Shown: positions 44,568-57,920 of the stretch, piece by piece
How the letters are laid out: every line of letters starts with the position of its first letter
Numbering within the stretch: position 1 is the first letter of the stretch
Source of the DNA: Saccharum officinarum
Taxonomy: Eukaryota > Streptophyta > Magnoliopsida > Poales > Poaceae
Reading direction: 5' to 3'
Length of the DNA stretch: 64,000 bases
Assembly: GCA_020631735.1 (NCBI GenBank)
Contig: CM036188.1
Span: forward strand, 14,798,214-14,862,213
Translations under genes and position numbers: made by a program
The notes under the pieces: model-generated
What the model saw: the letters and a program-made list of their open reading frames with translations, nothing else
What the model was told of the DNA's origin: nothing
Database searches by the model: none

Positions 44568-46410
44568 GGTGTGAGTTGGTGCATAAGTTCAGATACTGCA
44601 GCTTATGCTCGAAGAGTTGAGGCATCAAAAACAAAGAATAGAGAAATATTATAGTTGTCCCTAGCCTATCCACGCGTATATTACATAGGTCAGGTTCCTT
44701 CGATTCATCCATGCTGAACAGATCCAAGTAAAACTTGATGAGTTGCTTCCACTTTTTGCTCAAGGAATGACTCGATGTTGGAACAGAGGAATACATTGTC
44801 CACCTCATCAAAAGATCAATGTATACATCCTCTTTCAAATATCAATCTGAGTAGTCATATCACGTCACACACTGCTTAATTACATTTCTGCACCGAACTA
44901 TGCGAGATCCAGCTCATAATGGTAAAGAAAATCCAAGACATATCTTTGCTCAATATGCTCATTAAATACAGCATAAATCATTGCCTTCTAGTTATATAAT
45001 ACTCACAAAACATACACTTAATTATGGCCTACGGCTCATTGCTAAATGACAAATCCAGCTAGAGTGATTCTTTCAAACGGACACCACTGGTAACTGGTTT
45101 ATACTATATAATTATAAAAAGTGAAGAATGCAGATACTAGCAGCATGCAAATGTGAGCAAGAAAGCAGATCTCGCCCCACTGTCGCCCTCCACAAGCGCG
45201 CTCTCCGTCTTTTTCTCTGATTCCAACTCAGGTGAGCCACCCACACACTGCTCCGCCGCCAAACACACAGAGACAATTTCTCTGCTGGTTCTCAATTATG
45301 GCTGATGGCAACCTTACCTAGCTTCCACTTGCTTCTGCTTGTTGCCCCCACTTTGACCCCCACCAGCCATCACTTCCCTAACATGATTAACTCAATCCTC
45401 AACCTAATACTATCCCCAGCCATCCTTCTGAAAACATAAGACTCAAGATATGGCCATCCAAAATTTCCTAGTGATAAGGATAAACACTTGTGACATTCAA
45501 AGAATCTATGTCTATTTAGTTCAAGAAAACAACCAAAACCATGCCCTTAAGCATGGCTGGTGATGGAGATAAATTTTTGAGCAGATTGATTATTGCCAAC
45601 AGAAATAAAATAGAAACTATTTCAAGAAAACTGATCTAGTTGTTGCCCTGACACTACACCACAACCTTTAAACAGTGCTGATTTGGAGTTGCCGAAAGGG
45701 GTGTACAACAATGGATAGTCAGCTGCTAAATGTTATAGCGATGGACCCCTACAGTTGCTAATGAAGCCATCGTTATATGTATACAGCAATGATGGACATC
45801 ATCTTTAGCAACGGACAACACTTAGATAGATAATGAGACATATGAGCAATTGGGAAGTCAAGTTGATGCATCGTGGATGTATGAGTTCTCACTTGTGGTG
45901 TTTCCCCTGTGGATTGAAATTCCACCTTGATCCATGCAGATCTATTTCTTCCAACAAAAAAGATACTAGGAGTAGAAGAAGAACATGGGGAATGGGGAAA
46001 AGGTGTGAACACTCTATGGAAGGAGGGGTATTTATAGTAGGGGGTTGGAAACCTGGACATGTGTGGGCTCTTGTTGGGCTTGTATTGGAGAAGGATGGTC
46101 AAGGATGATCGAGACATTATTGAATAGTATATTCAATTAAAACCTTATTGTGTGTACAGTAATATAGTAACCTCAATAATTTAGTTTAGTGTAGTTTCCA
46201 CAATTCCATATCATGATACGCATTGGATATGTATACAAGGGCAATATATCTCCTTCACAAAATAAGTTAGGCAGCACTGCAGAGTGTATGTGTGCTTTCC
46301 AGCCAGTAAATGAAGGTATGCAGTTAATTGTTTTTTTCATATTCATGGTTCATTTACTATTGTTTATTACTCTAATTGTTCTACTATTTTTTTTGGTTTT
46401 TTTATGTAGG
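44568..46410. repeat. Unassigned segment and PMD module E leader (copy 2)
   Basis: Equivalent to 28,606-30,448. The leader part starts near 45,212. The extra insert of about 200 bp lies at about 45,629-45,837. Confidence 0.5.
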
Positions 46411-46677
46411 ATGGCACACCCTAGGTACCCACTGTTTGAGTTGTTCTAAGATAGCAAGCTCTGGGCGCACTTGCTGAGATATGTGGATCCACACCCACAG
46501 TTGGGCCCCTTGAGGCCCCGGGCCCACACTCCACACCAGTGGGACGAGAGGTACTTGCCGTACATACGGCTTGTTAGTTTTCTCAAGCTAGTCCATGATG
46601 TAAATGATAGCCAACCTGACATAGATATGGTCCTCTTATCACCTGTGCGATCGATAGATGGTGTCTAGAGAGACCCA
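46411..46677 (+). pseudogene. PMD pseudogene 5' piece, module E (copy 2)
   Basis: Equivalent to 30,449-30,715, with the same start (MAHPRYPLFELF) and the same truncation after SIDG. Confidence 0.65.
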
Positions 46678-46682
46678 CAACT

Positions 46683-47409
46683 TTGGTGGAGCTGGGGGCT
46701 AGATTCACCATTTTGGTGGAGCTCCTCAGGGGTACTCCACGAAAGGGTGTTTCATACCTCCTTGTGGAGTTGGGTCGAAATTACCCACCATTAACAATTG
46801 GTTACACACACACACGTCTTACAGTGCCGGTTCATTTTGTTCCTCTTCGTCTTCCCCACTCACCGAACGGGAAAAAAACGCACGCGCATTTTTTTCCGTC
46901 GCGGCGAGGTCATGCCGCCCACCTTCGCCCTCCGGTTTTCCTCTCCGTTGGGCTTCTCATGGCCAAATACGGTAGATCCGGTCCTCCTCGACCCCTTCCA
47001 CAACCTTCTTCTTCCATATCCATGGGGAAAAGTGTCTTTTGCATCAACTTTGGACTGCAGCCACTGGAGCTCCTCCTCCTAGCGTCGTGGTCGGCGTCGA
47101 GCCATCTCCAGCCGGCCTCGCAGACCCATGGACAATAGCGTGGCTAGACACTTGGCCACCCAGACCACCCTGGCTAGCGTACAGCTTGCCCCAGCTGGCG
47201 CCCAGGCTGCTACGGCCGCCCTCCATCCCGTTGCGATCACCACCCAAGCCACCTTCCCTAGCCAATAGACCTTCAAGTTATATCAAACTAGTGTGTATTA
47301 TTTTCAATTCATGTGCAGAAACAGAGATGACACCTAAAGTAACGAGAATCCTAAAGAAATATGAGAATAGTTGGAAGATGATCCAAGTTGCCAATCCAAT
47401 TAGCTCTGG
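46683..47409. mobile_element. TIR element fragment, module E (copy 2)
   Basis: Equivalent to 30,721-31,447, truncated at both ends. Confidence 0.6.
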
Positions 47410-48424
47410 ATCACATATTTCTTGAGGAGCTCCCCGTCTACGGCACGTCACCACGGTTGTCATCAACGATGGGCGCTCGATCTCCTTCTGACTTGACACT
47501 TGGCTCGGCTCCTCCAACCTTGCCTCCAAATTCCCAGCCCTTTTCTCTCATTGTCTCAGGCCTCTTGCCTCAGTGTCGGACTCCCTTGCCGCTGGCCTTG
47601 CTTTGCTCTTCCGACCGCGCCTAACTCGCCAGGCCTCTACCGAACAAAATGCTTTGCTTGATGCCATGTCTCATGTCAACCTCAATGACTCTCCTGACAT
47701 CAGGCGCCTGATCCTGCCCAACAACCCACTCTTCACAAGCAGGGGCGCCTACCTTGCTCTCCATGCCCATGACCCCGTTCTCCATTGCTGAAAACAGATT
47801 TGGGGCTATAGGCTCCCGGGCAAAGTCAAATTCTTTGGATGGCTGCTCCATTTTGAAAGGATCAACTCGCATGCAAACATCTTCTGGAAGAATATCATGG
47901 CGTTGGATGAATCGCTCTTCCCGGCTGGCTGCAAGACACTGGAGACAAGCGACCACATCTTCATCGAGTGCCCACACGCTAATGCCCTTTGGATCACAGC
48001 CACGGTGGGTGACCAGAAACAGCCTTCTCCCATTGGAGAGGGCCTGAATCTCCCCCCCCCCCCCCCCCCCCCCCAGTTCTATTGGAAGTGATTCTTGTCA
48101 TCCTTTGGCACATTTGGAAAGCCAGGAATGCGCTCATCTTCGACTCTAAGGAGAGCTCGACTGCTACTGTCCTGTGTGGTGCCAACAAAGATCTTAGTGT
48201 GTGGGCCTGCATGTTTAGGCGGGACAAGGATCTTTTGCGATCTTGGGTGACATACATTCAGAGCTGCGCCTCTACAACCTGACTCTCCGCTTCCCTGCAT
48301 ACCCCTCCCTCCCACCTGTATCTCTGCCTCGGTATGCCGAGCAAAACCTTGTAAATGTGATCTTTCACTTTTGATTCAATAAAAGTAGGTGGGGAAAACT
48401 CCCCCCTGAATTGATAAAAAAAAA
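47410..48424 (+). mobile_element. 5'-truncated LINE with zf-RVT end and poly(A) (copy 2)
   Basis: Equivalent to 31,448-32,463. One C fewer in the CCCC run near 47,433 changes the frame at the 5' end relative to copy 1. The 23 bp poly-C run lies at 48,052-48,074. Confidence 0.85.
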
Positions 48425-48446
48425 GATCAACACTAATAGGACATTC

Positions 48447-48448
<2 letters not shown>

Positions 48449-48481
<33 letters not shown>

Positions 48482-48491
48482 CACACACACA
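48449..48491. repeat. (CA)n microsatellite, module E (copy 2)
   Basis: Two or so CA units longer than copy 1. Length differences of this kind are expected from either allelic variation or read error. Confidence 0.9.
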
Positions 48492-49130
48492 TTACCTTTT
48501 GGTAGGCTGCTCACTTTCATTTTTTGCACATTGTTTCCATTCATTATTGCTTCGGTGACCTTATTCAAATTCGAACTGGCTCTTCGAGATGAATCTTCTC
48601 CACGAACTTCATCGTAGACCAGCTCCACAAAATACCTGAAGTTTGTGGAGTACCTCTTTATGTGCTCTCACATCTCCACCATTTTTCTTAGAGCAGAGCT
48701 ACATGGAACTGGACCTGTTTGGCTAAAAACGTGGAGTAAAGCCGTCCCAAACACCCCATATTAAGATCTCATGAAAATGTCTTCCAAAAATTACATTTAG
48801 CTCTAGGAAATCAGGAAAATATCCCCAAAAATCTAATAAACAACTACAATATTCTAATTCATGTCTAAACGCATTTTAAGAACTTTCCATGGCATAGATA
48901 TGAGATGCAATCTGCATAAATGCAACATAAATGAATCTTGAATGCACTCATACTGGCAGCTTCTCATCTTCTTATAATAGAAAGTATTTAAATTGGAATG
49001 GGACATCGATTATTAGAATGTTTTAAAAAATATCAGATTTTTTGGAGATTTTTTCCACTGTGCTAGAACAAAATTCAATTTTTAGAAGCTTCTAGATATA
49101 TTTCAGTAGCTTTAAATATTTTTATTTTGG
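48492..49130. other. Module E tail and spacer (copy 2)
   Basis: Equivalent to 32,529-33,167. No gene recognised. Confidence 0.35.
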
Positions 49131-49733
49131 TTTCACTACCAGAGACGGCTTTTATGCCGAGTGCCAAATGCTTTACCGAGTGCTACACTCGGCAAACCGT
49201 GACACTTGACAAAGAGCGCTTTGCCAAGCAGTGCACTCGGCAAAGAAAGTCTTTGCCGAGAGTCCAGCTCTCGGCAAAGATTTACGCTCGGCAAAGACAC
49301 CCTCCTCTAACGGTAATCACCCACCCGTGACCCTTTGCCAAGTGCCTGCTGTTAGGCACTCGGCAAAGTTTTTTTGTAATTACTTTGCCGAGTGTTAGGT
49401 TCTGGCACTCGCAAAGGTCTTTGTTGCCAAGTGCTAGGAACCTAACACTCGGTAAAGAATTTTAATTTTTTTCTTTTTGCACCTAAATTTTTTTCAGCCC
49501 AACTACAGTATTAGGAGCTAAATTTTCAAATTTGGTACATTTTTTATGTTTTTTACTATATTTAGTTAATTCATTTCATTTACTTGAATTTTTTTCGTAA
49601 AAAACAAGTTTGAACTGCATGGGCATGGAATAGTGGAATTTAGTCATTCAAAAAATGATATTCATGCTTTTGAGTGTATTGTGAGGCCGTATCCAGGAAC
49701 TCACCTGAAATTGCAAACATCTTGTTCACGAAA

Positions 49734-49997
49734 CATGGCCACCGACTTGCGGGCGATTTGTTTTTAAATTCTATTAAATGCAAACGAAGTCCGAAAATCA
49801 CGAAAATGTCACGATATCACATGTGGAGATGTCTGGATTTTAAGCAACGTATGTCACAACTTGCTCGAAATATTCTCAGTTTTTTATCATAGCCTCTACA
49901 TGCGATATCACGACATCTTGGCAATTATCGTGATTTTCGGACTTCGTTTGCATTTAATAGAATTTAAAAATAAATCGCCTGCGAGTCGGTGGCCATG
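49734..49997. repeat. Large inverted repeat (hairpin) in the CACTA (copy 2)
   Basis: Equivalent to 33,771-34,034, with 70 bp arms. Confidence 0.85.
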
Positions 49998-52900
49998 CTT
50001 TATGAATTGATGAATTGGTCAGTGCATGGGAGGAAGGCGTATGGACACACGACCGAGCTACAAAGACAAGCTATGCACATTTGGTACTACAACTCCCTGC
50101 ATGACTTCCTAGCCTATGGGATATTCTGCGCCTAGTGTGTTCACAGGAAGTTCCCATGCCTAATATGCAAGGAACGTCTGAGGTTCATTTGGTTGCAGAA
50201 GGGTGGCAAGTATTCGTCGTTCGACAAACATCGTCAATTCCTCTCTCTTGACCATCCATTCAGATAAGACATCAAGAACTTTACGAAAGGTGTCGTAGTG
50301 AAAGACCCTCCACCACAGATGATGACTGGTGCCGAGGTTCATGCTCAGATAGATGCTCTCGTGGCCAATCAAGAAGGTGGTGGTATTGTGGGGTATGGTG
50401 AGGAACACATGTGGACTCATAAGTCGGGCTTCACTCTGGGCACAAAACCCGATACCCGAACCCCAAACCCGAAATACCCGGACCCGGATCCGAAGTACCC
50501 GAACCCGCACTACCCGAACTCTTGTTCGGATAGTGAATCTTATTACCCGAATTTATATCGGGTAATTCGGGTAGTTACACCTGGTACCCGAAAAAACCGA
50601 ATAGGAATACGTATCAGGCTGCCAGCAATTAAGTGTAGTAGCAAACTAGTCAAATTTCCCGTGGCCTTTCTCGGCTTTGCTTCCCAATTAACTCACCTCT
50701 TTACTTCCGTCTTCATCTCCTTGACTCCCCGAGACTCCGAGTTCCCGTGTGAAGCACAAGCACTATTGTGATGGCAGGCAGCAGGCTTGAACTTTGCTCT
50801 TGTATCTTGTCAGTAGTAATAAAGTAGTCAGTACCTCAGTACCTATGTCGTGGTTTGCACCTGCGGTAAAAAACTTGAATGCGTCGTTTATCTGTTATAT
50901 TAATGAGTTATCTATTCTGTGCAAAATTCTATGATGTTATCACTTTTGCTATGATTTTATATATTTCGGGTATATTGGGTATACCCGAACCCGAACCCGA
51001 ATTTGCGGGTATCAGAACCTGTGGGTAGTGGTTTTTTGGGGCTGTTATCGGGTAATAATTCTCATTACCCGAACTTTTGAAAACCTGAACTACCCGACCC
51101 GAACTTTGCGGGTTACCCGAACGCCCAGAGTGAGTCGGGCTTGATGAGGCTGCCCTATTTTGATGACCTCCTTCTCCCACATAACATTGATGTAATGCAC
51201 ACTGAAAAGAATGTCACTGAGGCACTTTAGGGAACCATCATGGAAACTGAAAAGTCAAAGGACAACCCTAAGGCTAGAGTGGACTTGGCAACGTTATGCG
51301 ATAGACCAAAGCAAGAGATGCAGCCTCCTAGAGGCGACAAGACATGGAAAAGACCTAAGGTCGATTTCGTCTTGTCCAGGAAATATAGGAGGGAAGTACT
51401 TGAATGGATGCAGACGCTAATGTTCCCTGATGGGTATGCAGCGAATCTGAGGAGGGGAGTGAACTTATCCACTCTGCCAGTCAACGGGATGAGGAGTCAT
51501 GACTACCACATATATGGATTGAGCGGCTTCTTTCGGCAATAGTTTGAGGTTATGTCCCTAAGCATGTGTGGCTAGCACTGGCAGAGTTAAGCTACTTCTT
51601 CCGCTAGCTTTATGCCAAGGAGTTATCTCGGACCGTGATTGATGACTTGGAAAACGTGGTGCCTGTATTGCTCTGTAAGTTGGAGAAGATCTTTCCACCT
51701 GGCTTCTTCAATCCGATGCAGCATTTGATATTGCACCTCCCCTATGAGGCACGAATAGGGGCTCGTGCAGGCCCGCTGGTGCTATCCAATCGAGAGATGT
51801 CTAAAGACTCTTCACAAAAAATATAGAAATAAAGGAAAAATTGAGGCTTCTATTGCATAGACATACATTCTGGAGGAGGTGTCAAACTTCATAGAAAAAT
51901 ACTACGCCGAGAACCTTCCTAGCGTGCATAATCCACCCCCTCATTACAATGCTGGCGAAAATGAATCGAACCTCAGCCTTTTTCGAGGGCAACTCAGAAG
52001 CACAAGTGCATCAACCACTAAGACCTCGACACGTGAAGGGTGGCGCTGCATCATGCTATATGTGTTGAACAACCTTGACGAGGTGACGCCGTACATTAGG
52101 TAAGTTCTCAACGAACTTGTTTCAATACACCATCACTGTTCCTCAGCCAACCCCTTGTTTCACGTTGGTACAGGAAATTTCTTCATCAGTTCTAGAATCA
52201 ATCAAGAGATCCTACCTTGCAAGAAGCTGATACCCTTCTTTCAAAGGGTGCGGGACCAGTGAGGCCCGATTTTATTTCTTGGTTCAAAAATAAGGTACTT
52301 TCTAATTTAGCTCGTACTTAGTTCGACCTTCTAAGTTGCTCGTACATTCAAATAATACAATGATCTATCCTGCTCGAGCTTGCAGGCCCAAACCAATGTG
52401 TCTATCAGTGGCGAGTTGAGACAGGTTGCAAACGGCTATGCCTATAGGGTCAAGTCATTTACTGGTTATGACATGAATGGATATCACTTTCACACAGCAA
52501 GCTACGAGCAGAGTCGACCCAACCGAAGAACCACAAATAGTGGAGTTTTTACCCCCGACACTAATAGCCTCAACTATTATGGAAGAATTGAAGGAATATA
52601 TGAACTTTCATTTGCAAATGTCATCGGTTGCAAACCTCTTAGTCCTGTCATATTCAAATGCATTGGTTTGATCCTGGAATAACGAGACGGACCCCTCATC
52701 TTGGGCTAGTCGAAATTCAACATGATTCTGTCTATCTAGGAGATGATGTCTATATTGTGGCTCAACAGGCCACGAAGGTTTATTATACCTCATATGCATG
52801 CCAAACCAAAGAGCATCTTAAGGGTTGGGCTATTATGCATAAGGTATCGCCACATGGTAAACTACCTATCCCAAACGATAAAGATTACAACTTCAACATA

Positions 52901-53236
52901 AACACATATGATGGAGAGTTCTATAAAAAAGAGGGGCTACAAGGGATGTTCGACATAGACTTAACCGAAGCGATAGAAATGGATGTAGACAATGATTGGG
53001 TTGATGACGAGGACGATGGAGATGACGTGCAAGATGTGAAAGACTTACAAATGCTTGAGCGATTACATTTAGGCAATGACAATGAAGACAACATTCCTTC
53101 TTCGGATAGTGTTGATTATTTTGACATGGTTGATAGTGATGATGAGACTTTTGATCCAGCTAATCCTGATCATGTAATACATGTAATACTATATTATTTT
53201 GTAATTATATTTTGTTTATTTTGCATCTATTTCTAA
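49998..53236 (+). pseudogene. tnp2-type CACTA transposase pseudogene (copy 2)
   Basis: Equivalent to 34,035-37,272, with the same missing N-terminal half, the same stops and the same loss in the KC(H)WFDP motif. The first intron is one base longer, from a CCCC against CCC run near 52,151. Confidence 0.9.
50432..51132. mobile_element. Nested MULE-like element, 701 bp (copy 2)
   Basis: Same ends and the same AGTCGGGCTT target duplication (50,422-50,431 and 51,133-51,142). Confidence 0.85.
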
Positions 53237-53311
53237 TTACTTCTTGTTTATTCTTTCTAATTTCTAATTAGCTCATGTTTACTCTTTCTAATTGCAGGTG
53301 ATTGAACAAAG

Positions 53312-55477
53312 ATGGTGGGCAACCATCAGAGGAATTTGTTCTCGATTTACCGAAGGACACGTCCTACGCCAGCTGCAGAAGAGGAGCCGTCGGACAGGAG
53401 GAGGATGATGAGCAGCAGGAGGCAGGCTCATCCTCCCACGCCGGTGGAGCATGAGGTGGAGGAGGAGGTGGTGGCCGAGGATGGGGACGAGGACGGGGAT
53501 GGGGATGAGGAGTAGGCTCGGTAGACGGACAAGGAAGGGGGTGGGGACTCGGACGACGAGGAGGAGGCGGTAGGTACAGGTTCCGCTTCCTCTAGTTCAT
53601 CGAGTGTCTACTTGCGAGGTCCCGCGACCCTCCCTCCTCCGCCGACAACTCATCGACGCCCGGTGATTCGCCCCAAAGGGCAAAAGTTAGTAACTTAAGA
53701 TGTTATCAATATTTCTTCATATGATATGTTGAAAATTGGAATAGAAACTAATATTTTTTTTCTTAATCACTTATGCAGGAATTGGACCGTTGTGTCGAGT
53801 GGTGGTATCACATGCCATGTCAATGGCATCCTGGGTCTTCTGTGCAAGACCCACTTCCCTGGCCTGGTTGACTATGCCAAGAAGAGGGAGCTGGCCTACA
53901 CCTTTGACCGCTATGCCAATGCCCCCGACGCGGAGGCTGAGAACAAGATGGTGCGGGTGAAGCGGGCCTTTTGGGTAAGTCTTCATCGCCGCACATTGCT
54001 CAATACATCACATTCGTTGGACTTTTCTTGAAATAATGAATGGATGCATCGTGTCTGTATGCAACTTTATTACGGATACGAGGAGGGATTTGAGGCCAGA
54101 GCGGAGGCAGTGCTTACCAAAGCCTACAAAAAGCTCCTCGTGGAATTCCATTATGAGGCGCGCGTCCATGCCATCGTCGCTTACCACAGGTCGATCCTTG
54201 GAGAGGATGTTAAGAAGCCACAAGCAAGAAGCATGACGCTGACCCGGGACCAGTACATATAGGTAGATAAAGAACATTAATATTGATTCCTTTTGAGATT
54301 AAGTAGTCTTAATTTGTTCCTCTTATATGTCAAATACTTGATGACGTACAGATGTGTCCCTGGTGGTGCGCCGCATATCCCGAGTGTTGGGAGATGATAG
54401 TGGACAGGTGGTGCGGCCCCGAGTTGACCGAAGCACACAACGCTGCCCGAGAGCGGTGATTGCTGATGCCAGGTATACCACACCATCAAGGCAGCCACAG
54501 CCTCGCCGTATACGGACAAGCATGGGTACTCAAATTCATTTCTCTATTCTAACACTTTATTCTGCCTGATTTCTAATCATCTTGTCGTCTTTCTCGCAGT
54601 CGGCGTCACATGCGGGCCAGGAGTGCACCATGTTCATGGCATATGCTATGGCTCACAAGGGCAAGGCGACGTCAACGTCTCCTACAACCTGTAGGATCCG
54701 CCCAAGGCGTACAGCAACCTGACCGTCTACACCTGCATCAATGAGTACACGTCGGCGGTAAGGTCTCTCCATGGAGATGACTACGACCTGAGCTCCCAGG
54801 ACTTTGATCCAGAGGTCGTCATGAGGATTGGACGAGGAAAGAAGCATGAGTGGTACTATCTTGGCGATGGTGTCATCGACGCGACCTCTACTCCCTCCCT
54901 CTCCTAGATCCGAGCACGAAGCACGGACGCAAGCATTCCCATATGCCCACGGTCGAACATTTCACAACAGCGGATCCTGTCACTCCATGTGATTCCTGTT
55001 TTATTCATCATACATTGATATTTACATACATTATCTTTGCATTATTCAAACATTGTGGTGAAATGTTGCAGGCCCAGGTCGAGCAATTGGAGGCCATGCG
55101 GGCGGCCGATTGGCAGAGGATGGAGGCTTTGAAGGCCTAGCGCGTGGCGATGGAGCAGAGGCAGCAGCAGCAGATGGCGGAGGTTCTCCAGTACATGCAA
55201 GCTCTTGGGCAAAAGATGGGTATAGCTCCGCCAGCTTCGCTATTCGTTACACCGCCACCTCCACCTCCCGGGCACGCTACTCCTGTAAGTATGAGTATGA
55301 TTGTTTAAGTTTGTATGTTCATGCTTAGGGTCAAACCACAATACTACTTGTAGCCTAGTGGATTTATTGTCTGACACATGCAATGTCTTCTCCTTTGTGC
55401 ATCCTCAATCGGCGGGTTCGAATAATCCACCTCCCGGGCCCTCGAATGATCCAATTCATGATACACCACAGTCTTAG
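53312..55477 (+). pseudogene. Second CACTA gene (TnpA-like), copy 2, better preserved
   Basis: The exons of copy 1 are present here with longer frames. DRYANAPDAEAENKMVRVKRAFW continues uninterrupted to the splice donor near 53,976. EAVLTKAYKKLLVEFHYEARV is intact (54,044-54,262). AQVEQLEAMRAADWQRMEALKA precedes a Gln/Met-rich MEQRQQQQMAEVLQYMQ-type helix. Some damage is shared with copy 1: a stop after MEALKA, a stop after TTCR/NL in the ECTMFMAYAMAHKGKA exon, and an apparent loss of the AG acceptor near 54,063. The gene is therefore still a pseudogene. Confidence 0.75.
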
Positions 55478-56406
55478 TGGGGAGCTTGGGGATCTGGGTA
55501 GTTGTCTTTGCATTTGTTGTTCACTTGGTGATGGACTTGTGATGCACTTGTTTTAGTTATTTGGACTTGTGATGGACTTGTGGACTTGTGTTAGCTATTT
55601 GGACTGGTGATGCACTTATGGTTATATATGTGATATATATTGTGATGCATCTGATTTATGTGAGATATATGTGATGTATGTGAGATAAATGTGATGGAAT
55701 GTGATTTATGTGAAATATTATTTTTGTCGTGATGGAATGTAAAAATTCAAAAAAAAATAGGTCGGTTATGGTCACTTTGCCGAGTGCAACACTCGGCAAG
55801 GCAGCCTTTGCCAAGCGTAATGCCAAAAACACTCGGCAAAGCTGGAAAAACGAAGCCAATTTTGGCCAGTTTCCCAGCTTTGCCAAGTGCCGGGGAAGCA
55901 GGCACTCGGCAAAGAATTTTTTTAAAAAAAAAATCTTTGCCGAGAGCTCTGCAGTGGGGCACTCGGCACAGAAATTTTCAAAAAAAAAACTTTTTTCTTT
56001 GCGAGTGCCAGGATGGTGAGCACTCTGCAAAGAAATTTTCAGAAAAAAATATTTTCTTTGTCGAGTGTCGTAGTGGTTAGCACTCGGCAAATAATTTTTC
56101 AAAAAAAAATTTTGCCGAGTGCCATACAGAGGGACACTCGGCAAAGTTTTAAAAAAATAAAAAAATTCTTTGCCGAGTGCCATGCAGAGGGGCACTCGGC
56201 AAAGCATCCGTCAATGTGCCGTGCGCCGTCACGGCAACTTTTCTTTGCTTGCCGAGTGCCTGAAAAAAGCACTTGGCAAAGAGGTCTTTGCCGAAGAATT
56301 TTTTGCCGTGTACCCTTTACTGAGTGCGGCACTCGGCAAAGCCTTTGCCGAGGGCAAAATGGCTTGCCCCTGGCACTCGGCAATGCATGCGTTTCCCGTA
56401 GTGTTT

Positions 56407-57920
56407 CTTGTGTTCCAATCAGTCTCTAAGATTTTTTTTCAAAATTTTTAGAAGCCCAGAGACATTTTTCATGCTGTTGTCATCGACCAGAGGGACGGCG
56501 ACGACCTATCAGCACAACAGTGACCAAGACTATGGGAATGGTGGCTGCCACTACGAGGGCTTGTCTCCTCCTCTCTATGACATCTGGACCCTATGATGAA
56601 ACATCTTGAAAAATAATCCATAGTAAAGTTGTCGGGCCCCTACTTTAGGTTCCACTGCGCATCATGTATCGGCCCCTAGATTAGTAGCTGATACACACAT
56701 GTCAAATAAGATTGATATAAAAAACCATACTTTTATTAATAGAGGGGAAAACACATTACATAGTTAGTATATTACATAGCTTGGGCCACTGGTCTAACAG
56801 ACATCAGAGTCTAACATAGCGGTCCTAGGACGTCGTGGTTCCATTCCTACGGACAACTTGGAGTACGGACGTAAACCTCATCTGTAAGCTCTATCCTATA
56901 TCTTAATCCTAGTAGTCCTCACGTAGCTCCCTTGCATAGTTGTACGGCTTTGTCCTTGGGTGTATTCCTATTGTCCTATCCTTGCGTATCTTCGATAGTT
57001 CCATCCTCATATGTGCTTCTGTAGCTTCTCTCCTCAAAACATAGAGTAGAGTGGATTGAGTACATAAAGTACTCAGCAAGCCCTAACTTTGGGGGTAAGG
57101 TGTGGTGGATGGCGGAGTCTATATGTGGAGGTGGTTTATGGTGGAGGAGGTGTATATGATAATAGTGATGTTATATGTAAAAATGGAGTTTGGACCTTGG
57201 AAGAGTATTAACCCTTCTCGCCAGTTCCCGGAGTCTGTAATGGTCAACTTACCAGATTAACGTAGTTTCATTATACATAAAAGAATCTAATCATTTGAGA
57301 CCTCATCCCAGCGATTGTCCATTCCAAGAACATGGCTATTCGAATAGATTTAATATACTCTGCAGAGGTTCTACACATTTCTCCACATGATAGACACAGT
57401 TCGACACCATCGTCATGGTTAGATAGGTCTAACAAAATCTCCTACCCGGATGCAATTACCTCATGTATCCATACAACACAACCACGGTCTACCAGGGGTC
57501 AAGAAAAACACACAAAGTCTGGATGATCACACAGGATCCATATTAGTAGTATAAACAGTGCTCGCACTTGGCATGACAATAGTTTTATATGGAATACCAC
57601 GTAGCAACCATGCTGGCCTGACCACACAAGATCACCCAGCATCTATGTTCTTTGCTGATAATCTGTTGCCACTCTGGCCTCCTAATAATAGTTGTACTTC
57701 TACCCAATGGGGTGTGAGACACAAATGCCCATATAGACATGTGGTTGTACGTAATTCTGGATAAGCGAGATGGCAAGACCGAAGCGAGTATCTCTCAACA
57801 GAAACCCTCACTAGGTGAACCTGCCAAGGTAATCCACACCACGTGAAATACCCCCCTCGCTCCCATCAGGAATAAGTTTTGGTTCACCAGATTATATTCA
57901 ATGCTTTTATGGGAACTATA
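56407..57920. other. Unassigned non-coding segment (copy 2)
   Basis: Equivalent to 40,441-41,953. It continues into unique DNA without a gap. Confidence 0.35.

Larger units (their letters stand above)
49134..56403 (+). mobile_element. CACTA transposon, 7,270 bp (copy 2)
   Basis: The same element with the same CACTACC...GTAGTG ends and TTT target duplication (49,131-49,133 and 56,404-56,406). An identical insertion site and flanks show that this is the same insertion event as copy 1, not a second transposition. Confidence 0.95.
42054..57920. repeat. Copy 2 of the 15.9 kb segment, beginning at the gap
   Basis: Starts at the first base after the N run, which corresponds to 26,095, and continues collinearly to 57,920, which corresponds to 41,953. 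After that it continues into unique sequence. It is generally the cleaner copy, with longer open frames in the integrase and in the second CACTA gene. Confidence 0.95.

Noticed and set aside
26095..57920. A biological tandem segmental duplication of about 16 kb
   Set aside because: The copy borders coincide with both edges of a 100-N gap, and the differences are mostly homopolymer indels. An unmerged contig overlap is the simpler reading. Kept only as an alternative to test.
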